From Gammaproteobacteria bacterium (GTDB lineage Bacteria; Pseudomonadota; Gammaproteobacteria; SZUA-152), in the NCBI GenBank assembly GCA_032250735.1, contig JAVVEP010000001.1, positions 186,001 to 250,000 on the forward strand: a DNA stretch of 64,000 bases, read 5' to 3'. How positions within the stretch are numbered: the stretch's first letter is position 1; each line of letters opens with the position of its first letter. This document shows positions 7,503-18,577 of the stretch, in pieces. Under the pieces are notes generated by a model, which made no database searches, was not told the DNA's origin, and worked only from the letters and a program-made list of their open reading frames with translations. The translations under genes and the position numbers were made by a program.

Positions 7503-9248
7503 ATGCAAACACCGTCCCTACAACCTGCTTACCGTGGTCGTCGCCGGCTGATGCTGGCGGTGCTGGCTGCGGCCGGTATCACTCTGCTGTGGCGCGCGGT
7601 GGATTTGCAGGTGTTGGACAAGGACTTTTTGCAGGGTCAGGGAGACGCGCGATATCTGCGAGTGGTATCGGAGCCCGCACATCGCGGCATGATCACCGAT
7701 CGCAACGGCGAGCCGCTGGCGATCAGTACACCGGTGGATTCGGTGTGGGCAAATCCGCAGCAGTTGATCGAGGCGCGTGATGCCTGGCCGCAACTGGCGA
7801 AGCTATTGGGCATCAAACGCGGTGAGCTGGAACGGCTGCTGGCGGCCAGGCGGGATAAAGAATTCGTCTATCTGAAGCGGCGTGTGTCGCCTGATCTGGC
7901 GGATAAGGTGATGGCGCTGGAAGTGCCGGGTGTGTTTCTGGAACCGGAATACAAGCGGTTTTATCCCGCCGGGGAGGTCGCGGCCCACGTCGTGGGCTTT
8001 ACCAATATCGATGATCAGGGTCAGGAAGGCATGGAGCTGGTGTATGACCAGCGGCTCAGGAGTGTCGCGGGTACCAAGCGGGTGATCAAGGATCGTTACG
8101 GCCGGGTAGTGGAAAATGTAGAACGGATTTCGGAGCCGCAGCCCGGTGAAGACATCGCCCTGAGTATCGATCTGCGTTTGCAGTATCTGGCCTTCCGGGA
8201 ATTGAAGGCGACGGTAAAGAGCAATCGCGCCGACTCGGGCTCGGCAGTGATACTGGATGTGAATACCGGCGAGGTGTTGGCGATGGTGAATCAGCCGGCC
8301 TACAACCCGAATAACCGGTACCAGATCGACAGCAATGATATGCGCAACCGTGCGGTCACCGATGTGTTTGAGCCCGGCTCCACCATCAAGCCGTTCACCG
8401 CTGCCGCGGCCCTGGAAAGCGGGCGCTACACTGCGCGCAGCATGATCGATGTACGCCCCGGCTATCTGAAGGTGGGCAGCAAGACCATTCGTGATTTTCG
8501 TGATTACGGGGTGATCGATGTCTCCACCATTATCCAGAAATCCAGCAACGTGGGGGCCAGCAAGCTGGCCCTGGGCATTAGTCCCGAACGCCTGTGGCAG
8601 GCCTTCGCCAGCGTGGGTCTGGGGACGGATTCGGGCAGCGGTTTTCCGGGTGAACCGGCCGGTCTGCTCACCGATTTCGGCGCCTGGCATGATATTCAGC
8701 GCGCCACGGTTTCCTACGGTTATGGGCTGTCGGTAACCGCAATGCAGCTGGCGCGTGCCTATGCGGCGTTGGCGACGGATGGCCGTCCCCTGCCGGCGAG
8801 CTTTGTGCCGCGCAGCCGCGCCCAGGCGACGGAGCTTGCCAGTTATTATCAGCCGGTGTTGGGTAAGGACAGTTTGCGCAGCGTAAGAAATATGTTGGAG
8901 CTGGTGGTTGAGGAGGATGGCACCGGCACGCGTGCCGCCGTGCCCGGTTATCGTATTGCGGGTAAAACCGGTACGGTGAAAAAGTCGGGCGCCGGCGGTT
9001 ATGTAGAAGATAGCTATTTGGCGTTATTCGCCGGAATTGCGCCGGCCAGCAATCCACGACTGGCAATGGTGGTGATGATCAATGAGCCCCGCGGTGAGAA
9101 GTATTACGGGGGTGCGGTGGCCGCACCGGTATTTTCCAGGGTGATGTCGGGTGCGTTGCGTATGCTGGATGTGACACCGGATGGCCTGCCGGCCAATCCG
9201 GCGGCGGATTCTGGACGACGCATGGCACTGCTGGGAGGGACCCGGTGA
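7503..9248 (+). CDS. ftsI: Septal peptidoglycan D,D-transpeptidase FtsI (PBP3)
   Basis: 581 residues, close to E. coli PBP3 (588). One membrane anchor (about residues 15-35), a pedestal/dimerisation domain (about 55-215, with RG(M)ITDRNGEPLA) and a transpeptidase domain. The catalytic motifs are intact: STIK (Ser near 293), SSN (near 347) and KTGT (near 488). It cross-links septal peptidoglycan with FtsW as its glycosyltransferase partner. Its stop overlaps the murE start in ATGA. The C-terminus lacks an obvious proprotein-type cleavage segment. Confidence 0.97.
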   Translation: MQTPSLQPAYRGRRRLMLAVLAAAGITLLWRAVDLQVLDKDFLQGQGDARYLRVVSEPAHRGMITDRNGEPLAISTPVDSVWANPQQLIEARDAWPQLAKLLGIKRGELERLLAARRDKEFVYLKRRVSPDLADKVMALEVPGVFLEPEYKRFYPAGEVAAHVVGFTNIDDQGQEGMELVYDQRLRSVAGTKRVIKDRYGRVVENVERISEPQPGEDIALSIDLRLQYLAFRELKATVKSNRADSGSAVILDVNTGEVLAMVNQPAYNPNNRYQIDSNDMRNRAVTDVFEPGSTIKPFTAAAALESGRYTARSMIDVRPGYLKVGSKTIRDFRDYGVIDVSTIIQKSSNVGASKLALGISPERLWQAFASVGLGTDSGSGFPGEPAGLLTDFGAWHDIQRATVSYGYGLSVTAMQLARAYAALATDGRPLPASFVPRSRAQATELASYYQPVLGKDSLRSVRNMLELVVEEDGTGTRAAVPGYRIAGKTGTVKKSGAGGYVEDSYLALFAGIAPASNPRLAMVVMINEPRGEKYYGGAVAAPVFSRVMSGALRMLDVTPDGLPANPAADSGRRMALLGGTR

Positions 9249-10789
9249 TGACGGCGGAAAAATCTCCTGCGCACATGAACTTTGCAGAGCTGGTCGAGGG
9301 CATCTGTTTTATACGCCAGGCCCCGCGGATGGAGATTACCGGCCTGTGTCTGGACAGCCGGCAGGTGCAGAAGGGTGATCTGTTTTTTGCCCTCAAAGGG
9401 CAGCAGGCGCACGCCAAAAAATTTATTGATGAAGCCATTAAGCGCGGTGCCAGTGTGGTGATGTGGGAGTCATCCATACCGCAGCTGGATGAGCGCAATG
9501 GTGTGCCGATCTACGGCGTGCCCGAGCTGAAAAATTTTGTGGGCAGGATCGCCGAGCGGTTTTACGGTGAACCTTCGGCATCAATGTTTGTGATTGGCGT
9601 TACCGGCACCAATGGCAAGACCTCGGTGACCCAGTTTATTGCGCAGGCCCTGCAGCAGGATGCGCCCTGTGGCGTGATTGGTACCCTCGGCAATGGGGTG
9701 TTTGGTCGGCTGCAGAGCACCACCTTTACAACGCCAGATGCGGTGACCTTGCATACCTTGCTGGATGATATGCGCCATGACGAGGTGACGCGTGTGGTGA
9801 TGGAGGTATCCTCACATGGCCTGGAGCAGGGGCGAGTGGCCGGCGTGCATTTTGATGTGGCGGTATTCACCAATCTCAGTCATGAACATCTGGATTACCA
9901 CGGCGATATGGAGAATTACGGCCGCGCCAAGCGCCGCCTGTTTGAGAGCAAGGGTTTGAAATACGCCGTCATCAATATCGATGATGATTATGGTCGGCAG
10001 TTGCTGACTTCACTGCCTGCCTCCGTCGGCACGGTGAGTTACGGCTTTAACAGCGACGATTTTTCACCCTCGCTTTTAGGTTCCAATTTGCAGTTAGGTA
10101 GAAACGGCCTGCGTATGCATGTGGAAAGTGACTGGGGAAGTGGCGATCTGCGTGTGCCGCTATTGGGTGGTTTTAATGCATCCAATGTGTTGGCCGCGCT
10201 GGGCGCACTGCTGGCTGCCGGTGTGGGTTTTGATGACGCCGTGCAGCGGTTATCGAAATTGAGTCCGGTGCCGGGTCGCATGCAGGGTTATGGCGGTAGC
10301 GGGGCCGGCGATAATGTGCTGGGCAGTGACGAACAGCCGCTGGTGGTGGTGGATTATGCACACACCCCGGACGCACTGGAACAGGTGTTGACGGCCTTGC
10401 GGGCCCATACCGAGGCCAGGCTGTGGTGTCTGTTTGGCTGCGGCGGTGACCGTGATGCCTCCAAGCGTCCGCTGATGGCGGCGGTCGCCGAGCGTCTGGC
10501 GGATCAGGTTATTGTGACCGACGACAATCCCCGCAGCGAAAATTCGCAGGTCATCATTGCCGATATCCTGCAGGGTTTTACTCATGAGGATAATGTGACG
10601 GTGATCCCGGACAGGGACAGGGCGATAGAATCGGTAGTGCAGGCGGCGGCCAACAATGACGTCGTGCTGGTGGCCGGCAAGGGACACGAAGAGGTGCAGA
10701 TCATTGGTGATCAGCGGCTGCCGTTTAATGATGCCTACGAGGTGGAAAAGGCATTGGCGCAGCGCAAGGCGCGCGGGGCTGTGACGTGA
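9245..10789 (+). CDS. murE: UDP-MurNAc-L-Ala-D-Glu:meso-diaminopimelate ligase
   Basis: 514 residues in three Mur ligase domains: N-terminal UDP-binding, central ATPase with the P-loop GVTGTNGKTS (near residue 118), and C-terminal domain. The DNPR motif near residue 426 is the signature of meso-diaminopimelate-adding enzymes, so the peptidoglycan is predicted to be the A1gamma type. It catalyses ATP-dependent addition of meso-DAP in the cytoplasm. It overlaps ftsI by 4 bp and murF by 4 bp. Confidence 0.97.
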   Translation: MMTAEKSPAHMNFAELVEGICFIRQAPRMEITGLCLDSRQVQKGDLFFALKGQQAHAKKFIDEAIKRGASVVMWESSIPQLDERNGVPIYGVPELKNFVGRIAERFYGEPSASMFVIGVTGTNGKTSVTQFIAQALQQDAPCGVIGTLGNGVFGRLQSTTFTTPDAVTLHTLLDDMRHDEVTRVVMEVSSHGLEQGRVAGVHFDVAVFTNLSHEHLDYHGDMENYGRAKRRLFESKGLKYAVINIDDDYGRQLLTSLPASVGTVSYGFNSDDFSPSLLGSNLQLGRNGLRMHVESDWGSGDLRVPLLGGFNASNVLAALGALLAAGVGFDDAVQRLSKLSPVPGRMQGYGGSGAGDNVLGSDEQPLVVVDYAHTPDALEQVLTALRAHTEARLWCLFGCGGDRDASKRPLMAAVAERLADQVIVTDDNPRSENSQVIIADILQGFTHEDNVTVIPDRDRAIESVVQAAANNDVVLVAGKGHEEVQIIGDQRLPFNDAYEVEKALAQRKARGAVT

Positions 10790-12198
10790 TGGCCGGCCAT
10801 CTGCCCGTGACCACGCTCGGCGAGGCGGCTGCATTGCTGCAGGGGGCCTGTTTGCCCACGACGCTGTCGGTGCAAAGCGTGCGTATTGCCGGCATCTGCA
10901 CCGATACCCGCGAGCTTGTGCCCGGCCAGCTGTTCGTGGCACTCGCCGGCCCAAGTTTCGATGGGCATGATTTTGTGCGCCAGGCGCGCCAGCAGGGTGC
11001 CGTCGGGGCCGTGGTGTCGCGCGCCCTGAGCGGCGATGGGCTGGGGGGGTTTCCACAGATCGTGGTGGCCGATACGCAACGCGCCTTTGCGCAGCTGGCT
11101 GGCAACTGGCGTGCGCAGTTTGCAATTCCGGTGGTGGCCATAACCGGCAGCAACGGCAAGACCACGGTGAAAGAGATTGTGGCGGCGATTCTCTCGCAGC
11201 GGGGCGAGGTACTGGCGACCCAGGCGAATTTCAATAATGAGATTGGCGTGCCGCGCACCCTGTTACGCATGACGGATAAACAGGTTGCCGCGGTGATTGA
11301 AGAGGGCGCGAGTCACCCTGGTGACATTGCCTATCTCACTGAATTTGTACAGCCGACGGTGGCGCTGGTCACCAATGCCGCCGGCGCGCATCTGGAAGGT
11401 TTTGGTTCGCTGCAGGTGGTGGCGAAAACCAAGGGCGAGATTTTTGCAGGGCTGCCGGTCACGGGGGTAGCGGTGATTAATGCCGATGACGCCTTCGCCG
11501 CGTTGTGGCGCTCCCAGGCCGCTGGACGCAGGATCGTGAGTTTTGGCATGACGGCGGATGCCGATGTGCGCGGTGCGCTGGGTGACGATGGTCGGTTGCG
11601 CATCATTGCCGCAGAGGGTGAGCTTGTCGCGCACTGGTCGCTGGAAGGACGGCACAATGTGATGAACGCGCTGGCGGCAACGGCCGCAGCGTTGGCGGCC
11701 GGCGCGAGTCTGGCGGAAGTGGTCGCAGGCCTGGAATCCGTGACGCCGGTCCCCGGTCGGCTGCAACGCAAACGGGCAATTGGCGGCGCGGAAATCCTCG
11801 ATGATACCTATAACGCCAATCCCGCCTCGCTGGCGGTCGCCCTGGATGTGCTGGCGGAACGGCGCAATGAGCGCTATCTCGCGTTAGGTGATATGGCGGA
11901 ACTGGGCGAACAGTCAATTGGCTTTCATGAGCAGGCCGGACGGCAGGCGCGGGAAAAGGGTGTGCAGCGGCTGTATGCAGTCGGCGATTATGCGCGTCAT
12001 GCCGCCCTGGCCTTTGGTGAAGAGGGCCGGCATTTTCCGACCCAGCAGCAGCTGATTGACCAGTTGCGTGAAGATCTGCATGAGCACGTGAGCTTGCTGG
12101 TAAAGGGCTCGCGTTCATCGCATATGGAACGTGTGGTCGCATCGCTGGTCGTGGCTGAGGATGCGGTGGCGAAAAACAGGGCGGAGGGTTGCGGCTGA
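10786..12198 (+). CDS. murF: UDP-MurNAc-tripeptide:D-Ala-D-Ala ligase
   Basis: 470 residues. The N-terminal substrate domain is followed by the ATP-binding [12 protein letters not shown] motif (near residue 118), the central domain with [10 protein letters not shown] and [12 protein letters not shown], and the C-terminal domain opening with [13 protein letters not shown]. MurF adds the D-Ala-D-Ala dipeptide made by Ddl (encoded downstream in the same cluster) to the UDP-MurNAc-tripeptide. The start overlaps the murE stop in ATGA; the stop overlaps the mraY start by one base. Confidence 0.96.
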   Translation: MMAGHLPVTTLGEAAALLQGACLPTTLSVQSVRIAGICTDTRELVPGQLFVALAGPSFDGHDFVRQARQQGAVGAVVSRALSGDGLGGFPQIVVADTQRAFAQLAGNWRAQFAIPVVAITGSNGKTTVKEIVAAILSQRGEVLATQANFNNEIGVPRTLLRMTDKQVAAVIEEGASHPGDIAYLTEFVQPTVALVTNAAGAHLEGFGSLQVVAKTKGEIFAGLPVTGVAVINADDAFAALWRSQAAGRRIVSFGMTADADVRGALGDDGRLRIIAAEGELVAHWSLEGRHNVMNALAATAAALAAGASLAEVVAGLESVTPVPGRLQRKRAIGGAEILDDTYNANPASLAVALDVLAERRNERYLALGDMAELGEQSIGFHEQAGRQAREKGVQRLYAVGDYARHAALAFGEEGRHFPTQQQLIDQLREDLHEHVSLLVKGSRSSHMERVVASLVVAEDAVAKNRAEGCG

Positions 12199-13280
12199 TG
12201 TTACTGGATCTTACGGCCTATCTGACACAGTTTTACAGCGGCTTCGGCGTGTTTCAGTATTTGACCTTGCGCGCCATTCTTGGCGCCCTGACGGCATTGT
12301 TGATTTCACTGCTGGTGGGGCCGCTGATGATTCGCAAACTCAGCCATTACCAGATCGGCCAGTCCGTGCGCGACGATGGCCCGGAATCGCATCTGGGAAA
12401 GATCGGTACGCCGACCATGGGCGGCGCGTTGATTCTGGTGGCGATCACCATCAGTACCCTGTTGTGGTCGGACCTGGGCAATCACTACGTATGGCTGGTG
12501 TTGCTGGTGACGATCCTGTTTGGCGTGATCGGCTGGGTGGATGACTATAAAAAGCTGGTCAAGAAAGATTCTCGCGGGCTGTCGGCGCGCTACAAGTATT
12601 TCTGGCAATCGGTAGTGGGTTTGGGTGCAGCCTATTTTCTGTTTGACGCTGCCAGCCTGCCGGCGCAGACACAGTTATACGTGCCCTTTTTCAAGGATGT
12701 GGCGATTGCGCTGGGACCGATGTTTATACTGCTGGCGTATTTGACCATCGTCGGCAGCAGTAATGCGGTGAATCTTACCGATGGCCTGGATGGTCTGGCG
12801 ATCTTGCCGACGGTGATGGTGGCGGGAGCACTGGGCATCTTCGCCTATGTCACCGGCCACATGAAGTTCGCCGAGTATCTGGCGATCCCCTATGTCCCCG
12901 GGGTCGGTGAGGTGGTGGTGTTTTGTGGCGCGCTGGTGGGCGCAGGCCTCGGCTTTCTCTGGTTTAACACCTATCCGGCAATGGTGTTCATGGGTGACAT
13001 CGGTGCGCTGGCGCTGGGTGCCGCGCTGGGTATTGTGGCGGTGGTGGTGCGGCAGGAGCTGGTGCTGGTGATCATGGGCGGCGTGTTTGTGATCGAGACG
13101 CTGTCGGTGATTATCCAGGTGGCGTCTTTCAAAATGACGGGCAGGCGTATTTTCCGCATGGCGCCATTGCATCACCACTACGAGTTAATGGGCTGGCCGG
13201 AACCACGGGTGATTGTGCGCTTCTGGATCATCACCGTGATTCTGGTGTTGATCGGATTGGCCACCCTGAAAATACGTTAG
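12198..13280 (+). CDS. mraY: Phospho-MurNAc-pentapeptide transferase (lipid I synthase)
   Basis: 360 residues from ATG 12198, the same length as E. coli MraY; an in-frame TTG at 12189 is possible but the ATG overlapping the murF stop (TGATG) fits homologues better. A polytopic inner-membrane enzyme that transfers phospho-MurNAc-pentapeptide to undecaprenyl phosphate. Signature loops are visible: [16 protein letters not shown], the aspartate-rich [32 protein letters not shown] and the histidine motif [14 protein letters not shown]. Confidence 0.97.
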   Translation: MLLDLTAYLTQFYSGFGVFQYLTLRAILGALTALLISLLVGPLMIRKLSHYQIGQSVRDDGPESHLGKIGTPTMGGALILVAITISTLLWSDLGNHYVWLVLLVTILFGVIGWVDDYKKLVKKDSRGLSARYKYFWQSVVGLGAAYFLFDAASLPAQTQLYVPFFKDVAIALGPMFILLAYLTIVGSSNAVNLTDGLDGLAILPTVMVAGALGIFAYVTGHMKFAEYLAIPYVPGVGEVVVFCGALVGAGLGFLWFNTYPAMVFMGDIGALALGAALGIVAVVVRQELVLVIMGGVFVIETLSVIIQVASFKMTGRRIFRMAPLHHHYELMGWPEPRVIVRFWIITVILVLIGLATLKIR

Positions 13281-13307
13281 ACATGTCAGACATAAAGAAA
13301 ACGTGAG

Positions 13308-14753
13308 ATGAGTGCGGCGCTGGAAATGGGCATAACAACAGACAGGCAATGCGGATTGTCAGCCGTGCCGACCCTGGTGGTCGGTCTGGGGCAGACCGGT
13401 TTGTCGTGCGCGCGGTTCCTGACGCGCTGTGGTGTGCCGGTGGCGGTGACCGATAGTCGTGCCACGCCGCCGGGCCTGCAAACACTGCGCGCCGAACAGA
13501 CGGACATTGCCATCAGTGTCGGTGGGTTTGATGCGGGTCTGTTTGCCTGGGCGCAACGTCTGGTGGTGAGCCCCGGCGTGCCCCTCAACGAACCGCTCAT
13601 TGTCGAGGCCCGCGGCCGTGGTGTGGAGGTGATGGGCGATATCGAGCTGTTTGCGCGGGTCGCGCGGGCCCCCATCGCGGCGATTACCGGCGCCAATGGC
13701 AAAAGCACCGTCACCCTGCTGCTGGCCGAAATGTGCAGAGCCGCCGGCAGAGAGGTCAGGGTGGGCGGCAATATCGGCACGCCTGCACTGGAGCTGCTGG
13801 GCGATAGCGAGCCCGATTGTTATGTGTTGGAGTTGTCGAGTTTTCAGCTCGATAGCACCCGCTCGTTACATGCTGCCGCCGCGACGGTGTTGAACATCAG
13901 TGCCGACCACATGGATCGTTATCGTGACATCGCCGAGTACGCGGCGAGCAAGCAGACCATTTTCAATGTCCCTTTCAATGTCCCTGAGGCCGCCGCCGGA
14001 CAGCCGGGGGTGGCGGTTATCAATCGCGATGACCCGCTGGTTCGTGTTATGCCGACATGCCATCGCCAGGTGGTGAGTTTTGGTCTGGACGCCCCGGCCG
14101 AGCAGCAGTTCGGACGATGCCTGCATGAGGGACGATACTGGCTGGCGCGCGGCGAGCAGCGCCTGCTGGCAGTCGACGATCTGCGCCTGGCGGGTGAGCA
14201 TAATCAGGCCAATGCCCTGGCGGCACTGGCTCTGGGCGAGGCCCTGGGTCTGCCCTTGCCCGCCATGCTGGCTACCTTGCAGACCTTTACCGGCCTGCCG
14301 CACCGGGTCCAGTTTGTGACCAGCGCCGGGGGCGTCAACTGGCTGAATGATTCCAAGGGCACCAATGTGGGCGCCACCCTGGCGGCGATTCAGGGCCTGC
14401 AGGGGCCGTTGATCCTGATCGCCGGCGGACAGGGCAAGGGCGCCGATTTTTCGCCGCTGCGCGAGGCGGTGCAGGACAAGGTGCGGACGGTGATCCTGCT
14501 GGGTGAGGATGCCGCCCTGATCGAGGCCGCGCTCGCCGGTGTGGTGCCGGTGCAGTATGTAACGACGATGTCGGCGGCGGTTGCCGCCGCCCATGCCATC
14601 GCCAGGCCGGGTGACACGGTATTGCTGTCGCCGGCCTGTGCCAGCTTCGATATGTTTGCCGGGTTTGCGGCGCGGGGCGATGCCTTCATGGCGGCCGTGC
14701 ATGCGCTGCTGGATGACGGGCCTGCTGGTCAGTGCGAGGGCGCGGGATCATGA
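13308..14753 (+). CDS. murD: UDP-MurNAc-L-Ala:D-glutamate ligase
   Basis: 481 residues, some 40 more than E. coli MurD, mainly from an N-terminal extension before VPTLVVGLGQTGLSCARF and a small central insertion. The ATP P-loop is ITGANGKST (near residue 125), followed by ELSSFQLD and the C-terminal PHRVQFV, LNDSKGTN and LSPACASFDMF motifs. It adds D-glutamate to UDP-MurNAc-L-Ala. Start at 13308 is the first ATG; a shorter start before VPTLVV is conceivable. The stop overlaps the ftsW start in ATGA. Confidence 0.95.
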   Translation: MSAALEMGITTDRQCGLSAVPTLVVGLGQTGLSCARFLTRCGVPVAVTDSRATPPGLQTLRAEQTDIAISVGGFDAGLFAWAQRLVVSPGVPLNEPLIVEARGRGVEVMGDIELFARVARAPIAAITGANGKSTVTLLLAEMCRAAGREVRVGGNIGTPALELLGDSEPDCYVLELSSFQLDSTRSLHAAAATVLNISADHMDRYRDIAEYAASKQTIFNVPFNVPEAAAGQPGVAVINRDDPLVRVMPTCHRQVVSFGLDAPAEQQFGRCLHEGRYWLARGEQRLLAVDDLRLAGEHNQANALAALALGEALGLPLPAMLATLQTFTGLPHRVQFVTSAGGVNWLNDSKGTNVGATLAAIQGLQGPLILIAGGQGKGADFSPLREAVQDKVRTVILLGEDAALIEAALAGVVPVQYVTTMSAAVAAAHAIARPGDTVLLSPACASFDMFAGFAARGDAFMAAVHALLDDGPAGQCEGAGS

Positions 14754-16018
14754 TGGCGCAGTCCATTCCTGGTTTGCGCTTTCTGGCGGCGTCGTCACCG
14801 ATGTCGACGCAGCGGCATGGGCGTTTTCCGCTGGACATCCTGTTGCTGGGCTCGGCGCTGTTGTTGCTGGCCGTGGGGGTGGTGATGGTGGCCTCGGCCT
14901 CGGTGTCCATTGCCGAACGCCAGATGAATGACCCGCTCTATTATCTGTGGCGACAGGCCTCCTTTGTCAGTGTTGGCCTGATCGCGGCTTACAGCGTGTT
15001 GCGCGTGCGTCTGGTCTACTGGGAGCGTCTGGGACCCTATTTCCTGTTGCTCGGTTTGAGTCTGCTGGTAGTCGTGCTGCTGATCGGCCGCGAGATCAAC
15101 GGCAGTACGCGTTGGCTGGCGCTGGGCCCGGTGAACTTCCAGCCTTCGGAACTGGTGAAATTATTTGTGGTGGTGTATCTGGCCGGTTATCTGGTGCGGC
15201 GTGGCGACGAGGTGCGGCAGAGCATCAAGGGGTTTCTCAAGCCGATGGCGCTGGTGGGGCTGATCGGTTTGCTGTTGTTGCTGGAACCCGATTTCGGCGC
15301 GGCGGCGGTGATCACCCTGACCGTGCTGGGAATGATGTTTCTCGGCGGCGTGCGCCTCTGGCAATTTGTCGTGCTATTTATGGTGATGCTGTCCGCCATG
15401 GGTGCACTGGCCTACTCCTCGCCCTATCGTGTCGCGCGGTTGACCTCGTTCGTGAATCCCTGGAGCGATCCTTTCGACAGCGGATTCCAGCTGACCCAGG
15501 CGCTGATCGCCTTTGGTCGCGGTGAGTGGCTGGGGGTGGGGCTGGGTGGCAGCATCCAGAAATTGTTTTATCTGCCCGAGGCGCACACCGATTTTCTGTT
15601 TGCCGTGCTGGCCGAAGAGCTGGGCCTGCTCGGTGTAGTCACGATTATCGCCCTGTTCGCGATACTGGTGTGGCGCGCGTTTGTGATCGGCACCGCCTCG
15701 GCAGCGGCCGGCAATCATTTTGGCGCCTATGCTGCTTACGGCATCGGCATGTGGCTGGGTCTGCAGGCCTTCATCAATCTCGGAGTGAACATGGGCGTGT
15801 TGCCGACCAAGGGGCTGACCCTGCCGCTGATGAGTTACGGCGGCTCCAGTATCGTGATGAGCTGCGTGGCGGTTGCGCTGTTGTTGCGTATCTCACACGA
15901 GCATCCGGTCGCGGCACAGCCGGCGGCATGTCGCACGGTAGTCGGACGTAGCGGATCCGGAGCGGCCGCCCGCCAGGGTTCCGCCACCCGCTCGGCCGGT
16001 CGGGGGCGTCGCGCATGA
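14750..16018 (+). CDS. ftsW: Septal peptidoglycan polymerase FtsW (SEDS)
   Basis: 422 residues from ATG 14750, which overlaps the murD stop; an upstream in-frame GTG (14732) is less likely. About ten membrane segments of the SEDS family, with FQPSELVKLF, the functionally important LEPDFGAAAV region, YRVARLTSFVNPWSDPFDSGFQ and the closing LPLMSYGGSS motif. FtsW is the lipid II glycosyltransferase paired with FtsI. The C-terminal tail is Gly/Ser/Arg/Ala-rich (GRSGSGAAARQGS) and probably disordered in the cytoplasm. The stop overlaps the murG start. Confidence 0.96.
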   Translation: MMAQSIPGLRFLAASSPMSTQRHGRFPLDILLLGSALLLLAVGVVMVASASVSIAERQMNDPLYYLWRQASFVSVGLIAAYSVLRVRLVYWERLGPYFLLLGLSLLVVVLLIGREINGSTRWLALGPVNFQPSELVKLFVVVYLAGYLVRRGDEVRQSIKGFLKPMALVGLIGLLLLLEPDFGAAAVITLTVLGMMFLGGVRLWQFVVLFMVMLSAMGALAYSSPYRVARLTSFVNPWSDPFDSGFQLTQALIAFGRGEWLGVGLGGSIQKLFYLPEAHTDFLFAVLAEELGLLGVVTIIALFAILVWRAFVIGTASAAAGNHFGAYAAYGIGMWLGLQAFINLGVNMGVLPTKGLTLPLMSYGGSSIVMSCVAVALLLRISHEHPVAAQPAACRTVVGRSGSGAAARQGSATRSAGRGRRA

Positions 16019-17139
16019 ACGCCAGTCAACCTCTGCGTATTGTGGTGATGGCGGGCGGCACCGGTGGCCACGTGTTTCCGGCACTGGCAGTGGCCGACGA
16101 GCTGCGCGCGCGTGGTGTCGAGGTGAGCTGGCTGGGGACACGCCGGGGGCTGGAGGCCGAGCTGGTGCCGCAGGCCGGATTTCCCATCGACTACATCCAG
16201 GTAGCCGGGCTGCGCGGTAAAGGCATGATGCAGCTGCTGACGGCACCGGTAAAGCTGTTGTCGGCCCTGTATCAGGGGCTGCGGATTATGCGTCGGCGCA
16301 ATCCGGCCGCGGTGCTGGGCATGGGCGGCTATGTCACCGGCCCGGCTGGACTGGCGGCATGGTTGAGTCGTCGGCCGTTGTTGATCCACGAACAGAATGC
16401 CCGCGCCGGCCTGACCAATCGTCTGTTGGCGCCGCTGGCCGGACGGGTGATGGAGGCCTTCCCCGGGACCTTTGCGCCGCATGCGCGGGTGGTGCATACC
16501 GGCAATCCGCTACGCCAGGAATTTATCAACAAGGCCCTGGCCACCGCGGATGCCGACGCCCGTGAGCCCCGGCAGCCCCTGCGACTGCTGGTGGTGGGCG
16601 GCAGTCTGGGTGCGGCGCACCTGAACAGGGTGGTGCCCGCGGCCCTGGCGAGTCTGAATGTCGACGACCGGCCCCAGGTCTGGCACCAGACCGGCCGGCA
16701 AAATTTTGCGGCCACCGAGGCGGCCTATGATGCAGCGGGGTTGATGGCGGACAGCGTTAAGCTGGTGCCGTTTATCGATGATATGGCAGGTGCCTATGCC
16801 TGGGCCGATGTGGTGTTGTGTCGCGCCGGTGCGATGACCATTGCCGAGCTGGCGGCGGCGGCGGCGCCCTCGATTCTGGTGCCGTTCCCCTATGCCGTGG
16901 ACGATCACCAAACGGCCAATGCGCATTACCTGGCCGACCAACAGGCGGCGATCCTGATCCAGCAGGCGGAATTGAGTGCGGCCCGTTTACGCCAGGTGCT
17001 GATGTCGCTGACGCCGGCCACGCTGAAGGCGATGTCCGCGGCGGCGCGCCAGCTAGCCCTGCTGGATGCGACCACCCAGGTGGTGAACCAGTGCCTGGAC
17101 GTGGCGCAGGCGCGGCAAGGGAGAAAGGCGCATGGTTGA
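16015..17139 (+). CDS. murG: Lipid II synthase (UDP-GlcNAc transferase MurG)
   Basis: 374 residues, a GT-B fold enzyme of family GT28 at the cytoplasmic face of the membrane that turns lipid I into lipid II. N-terminal loop [18 protein letters not shown], then [19 protein letters not shown], the second glycine loop [12 protein letters not shown], and the UDP-GlcNAc-binding region [14 protein letters not shown] with [10 protein letters not shown]. Starts in ATGA with ftsW and overlaps murC by 8 bp. Confidence 0.97.
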   Translation: MNASQPLRIVVMAGGTGGHVFPALAVADELRARGVEVSWLGTRRGLEAELVPQAGFPIDYIQVAGLRGKGMMQLLTAPVKLLSALYQGLRIMRRRNPAAVLGMGGYVTGPAGLAAWLSRRPLLIHEQNARAGLTNRLLAPLAGRVMEAFPGTFAPHARVVHTGNPLRQEFINKALATADADAREPRQPLRLLVVGGSLGAAHLNRVVPAALASLNVDDRPQVWHQTGRQNFAATEAAYDAAGLMADSVKLVPFIDDMAGAYAWADVVLCRAGAMTIAELAAAAAPSILVPFPYAVDDHQTANAHYLADQQAAILIQQAELSAARLRQVLMSLTPATLKAMSAAARQLALLDATTQVVNQCLDVAQARQGRKAHG

Positions 17140-18577
17140 GAATCTGCACAATCCGCTGAGCCGCAAGACACATCCCGCCTGGGAGCGTATGCGCCGCGTG
17201 CATTTTGTCGGCGTGGGCGGTGCCGGCATGGGCGGGATCGCCGAAGTGCTGTCTAATCTGGGTTATGTGGTGTCGGGTTCAGACCTGCGCGATAACGCGG
17301 TAACCCGTCACCTGGCTGAGATGGGCGTTACGGTGTTTATTGGTCACGATGCCGCGCATGTACAGGGCTGCAATGTGGTGGTGGTTTCCACCGCTGTATC
17401 TGCCGACAATCCCGAGGTACTGGCGGCGCGTGAGGCGCGCATCCCGGTTGTCCCGCGTGCCGAAATGCTCGCCGAGTTGATGCGCTTTCGATTTGGTATC
17501 GCCATTGCCGGCACTCACGGCAAAACCACGACCACCAGCCTGACCGCAAGCCTGCTGGCCGAAGGTGGGCTGGATCCGACCTTTGTGATCGGGGGTCTGC
17601 TCAACAGCGCAGGCTCGCATGCGCGGCTGGGTGAGGGCCGTTACCTGGTCGCCGAGGCGGATGAGAGCGATGCCTCATTCCTGTATCTGGCGCCGATGAT
17701 GGCGATAGTGACCAACATCGATGCGGATCACATGAGCACCTATGGTGGTGACTTTGACAATCTGCGTAAGGCCTTCCTGGAGTTTCTGCACCATCTGCCT
17801 TTTTATGGTCTGGCGGTGATGTGTATTGATGACCCGGTGGTGCGTGAATTGCTGCCGGAAATCTCCAAGCCGGTGCTGACCTATGGCTTCGCCTCGGATG
17901 ATGCGGATGTGCGGGGTCTTGATCTGAGCCAGCAAGGTGCCCACACCCATTTCCGGGTGAGGCGGAAAGATCACCCTGGCGAATTGGCGATCACGCTCAA
18001 TATGCCGGGACAACACAATGCCCTGAATGCACTGGCCGCCATCGCCGTGGCGACCGAGCTAAAGGTGCCGGATGCGGCGATTCAACATGCCCTGCTCAGC
18101 TTTGAGGGTATCGGCCGGCGCTTTCAGGTATATGGCGAGATGAAAACGGCGGCGGGGAGTGTGCTGCTGGTGGATGACTATGGTCACCACCCGCGTGAAA
18201 TCGCCGCAACCATGGAGGCCGCGCGCAAGGCGTGGCCGGATAGGCGGCTGGTGCTGGCCTTCCAGCCGCATCGTTTTTCACGTACCCGCGATCTGTTTGA
18301 AGACTTTGTCAAAGTGCTTTCCGAGGTCGATGTCCTGTTGCTGCTGGAAGTCTATGCAGCAGGAGAGCAGCCACAGGGCGAGGATGATGGACGGGCCCTG
18401 TGCCGGGCGATACGCGTGCGTGGACAGGTGGATCCCGTGTTCGTGGAAACAGTCGAGGAGCTTGCGCCAACCCTGCAGGGCGTATTGCGCGATGGCGATG
18501 TGCTGCTGACCCTGGGCGCCGGTTCCATCGGCGCGGCTGCCGCACTGCTGCCTGCCCAGCTGGAGGTGAAGGCATGA
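17132..18577 (+). CDS. murC: UDP-MurNAc:L-alanine ligase
   Basis: 481 residues. The N-terminal Rossmann-like part contains [17 protein letters not shown], the ATPase P-loop is AGTHGKTTT (near residue 127), followed by [12 protein letters not shown] and NIDADHM, and the C-terminal domain has [10 protein letters not shown] and [12 protein letters not shown]. It performs the first amino-acid addition to UDP-MurNAc. The first 20 residues before MRRVHFVG are longer than the minimal domain, matching other gammaproteobacterial MurC proteins. It is overlapped by murG upstream and by murB downstream (ATGA). Confidence 0.97.
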   Translation: MVENLHNPLSRKTHPAWERMRRVHFVGVGGAGMGGIAEVLSNLGYVVSGSDLRDNAVTRHLAEMGVTVFIGHDAAHVQGCNVVVVSTAVSADNPEVLAAREARIPVVPRAEMLAELMRFRFGIAIAGTHGKTTTTSLTASLLAEGGLDPTFVIGGLLNSAGSHARLGEGRYLVAEADESDASFLYLAPMMAIVTNIDADHMSTYGGDFDNLRKAFLEFLHHLPFYGLAVMCIDDPVVRELLPEISKPVLTYGFASDDADVRGLDLSQQGAHTHFRVRRKDHPGELAITLNMPGQHNALNALAAIAVATELKVPDAAIQHALLSFEGIGRRFQVYGEMKTAAGSVLLVDDYGHHPREIAATMEAARKAWPDRRLVLAFQPHRFSRTRDLFEDFVKVLSEVDVLLLLEVYAAGEQPQGEDDGRALCRAIRVRGQVDPVFVETVEELAPTLQGVLRDGDVLLTLGAGSIGAAAALLPAQLEVKA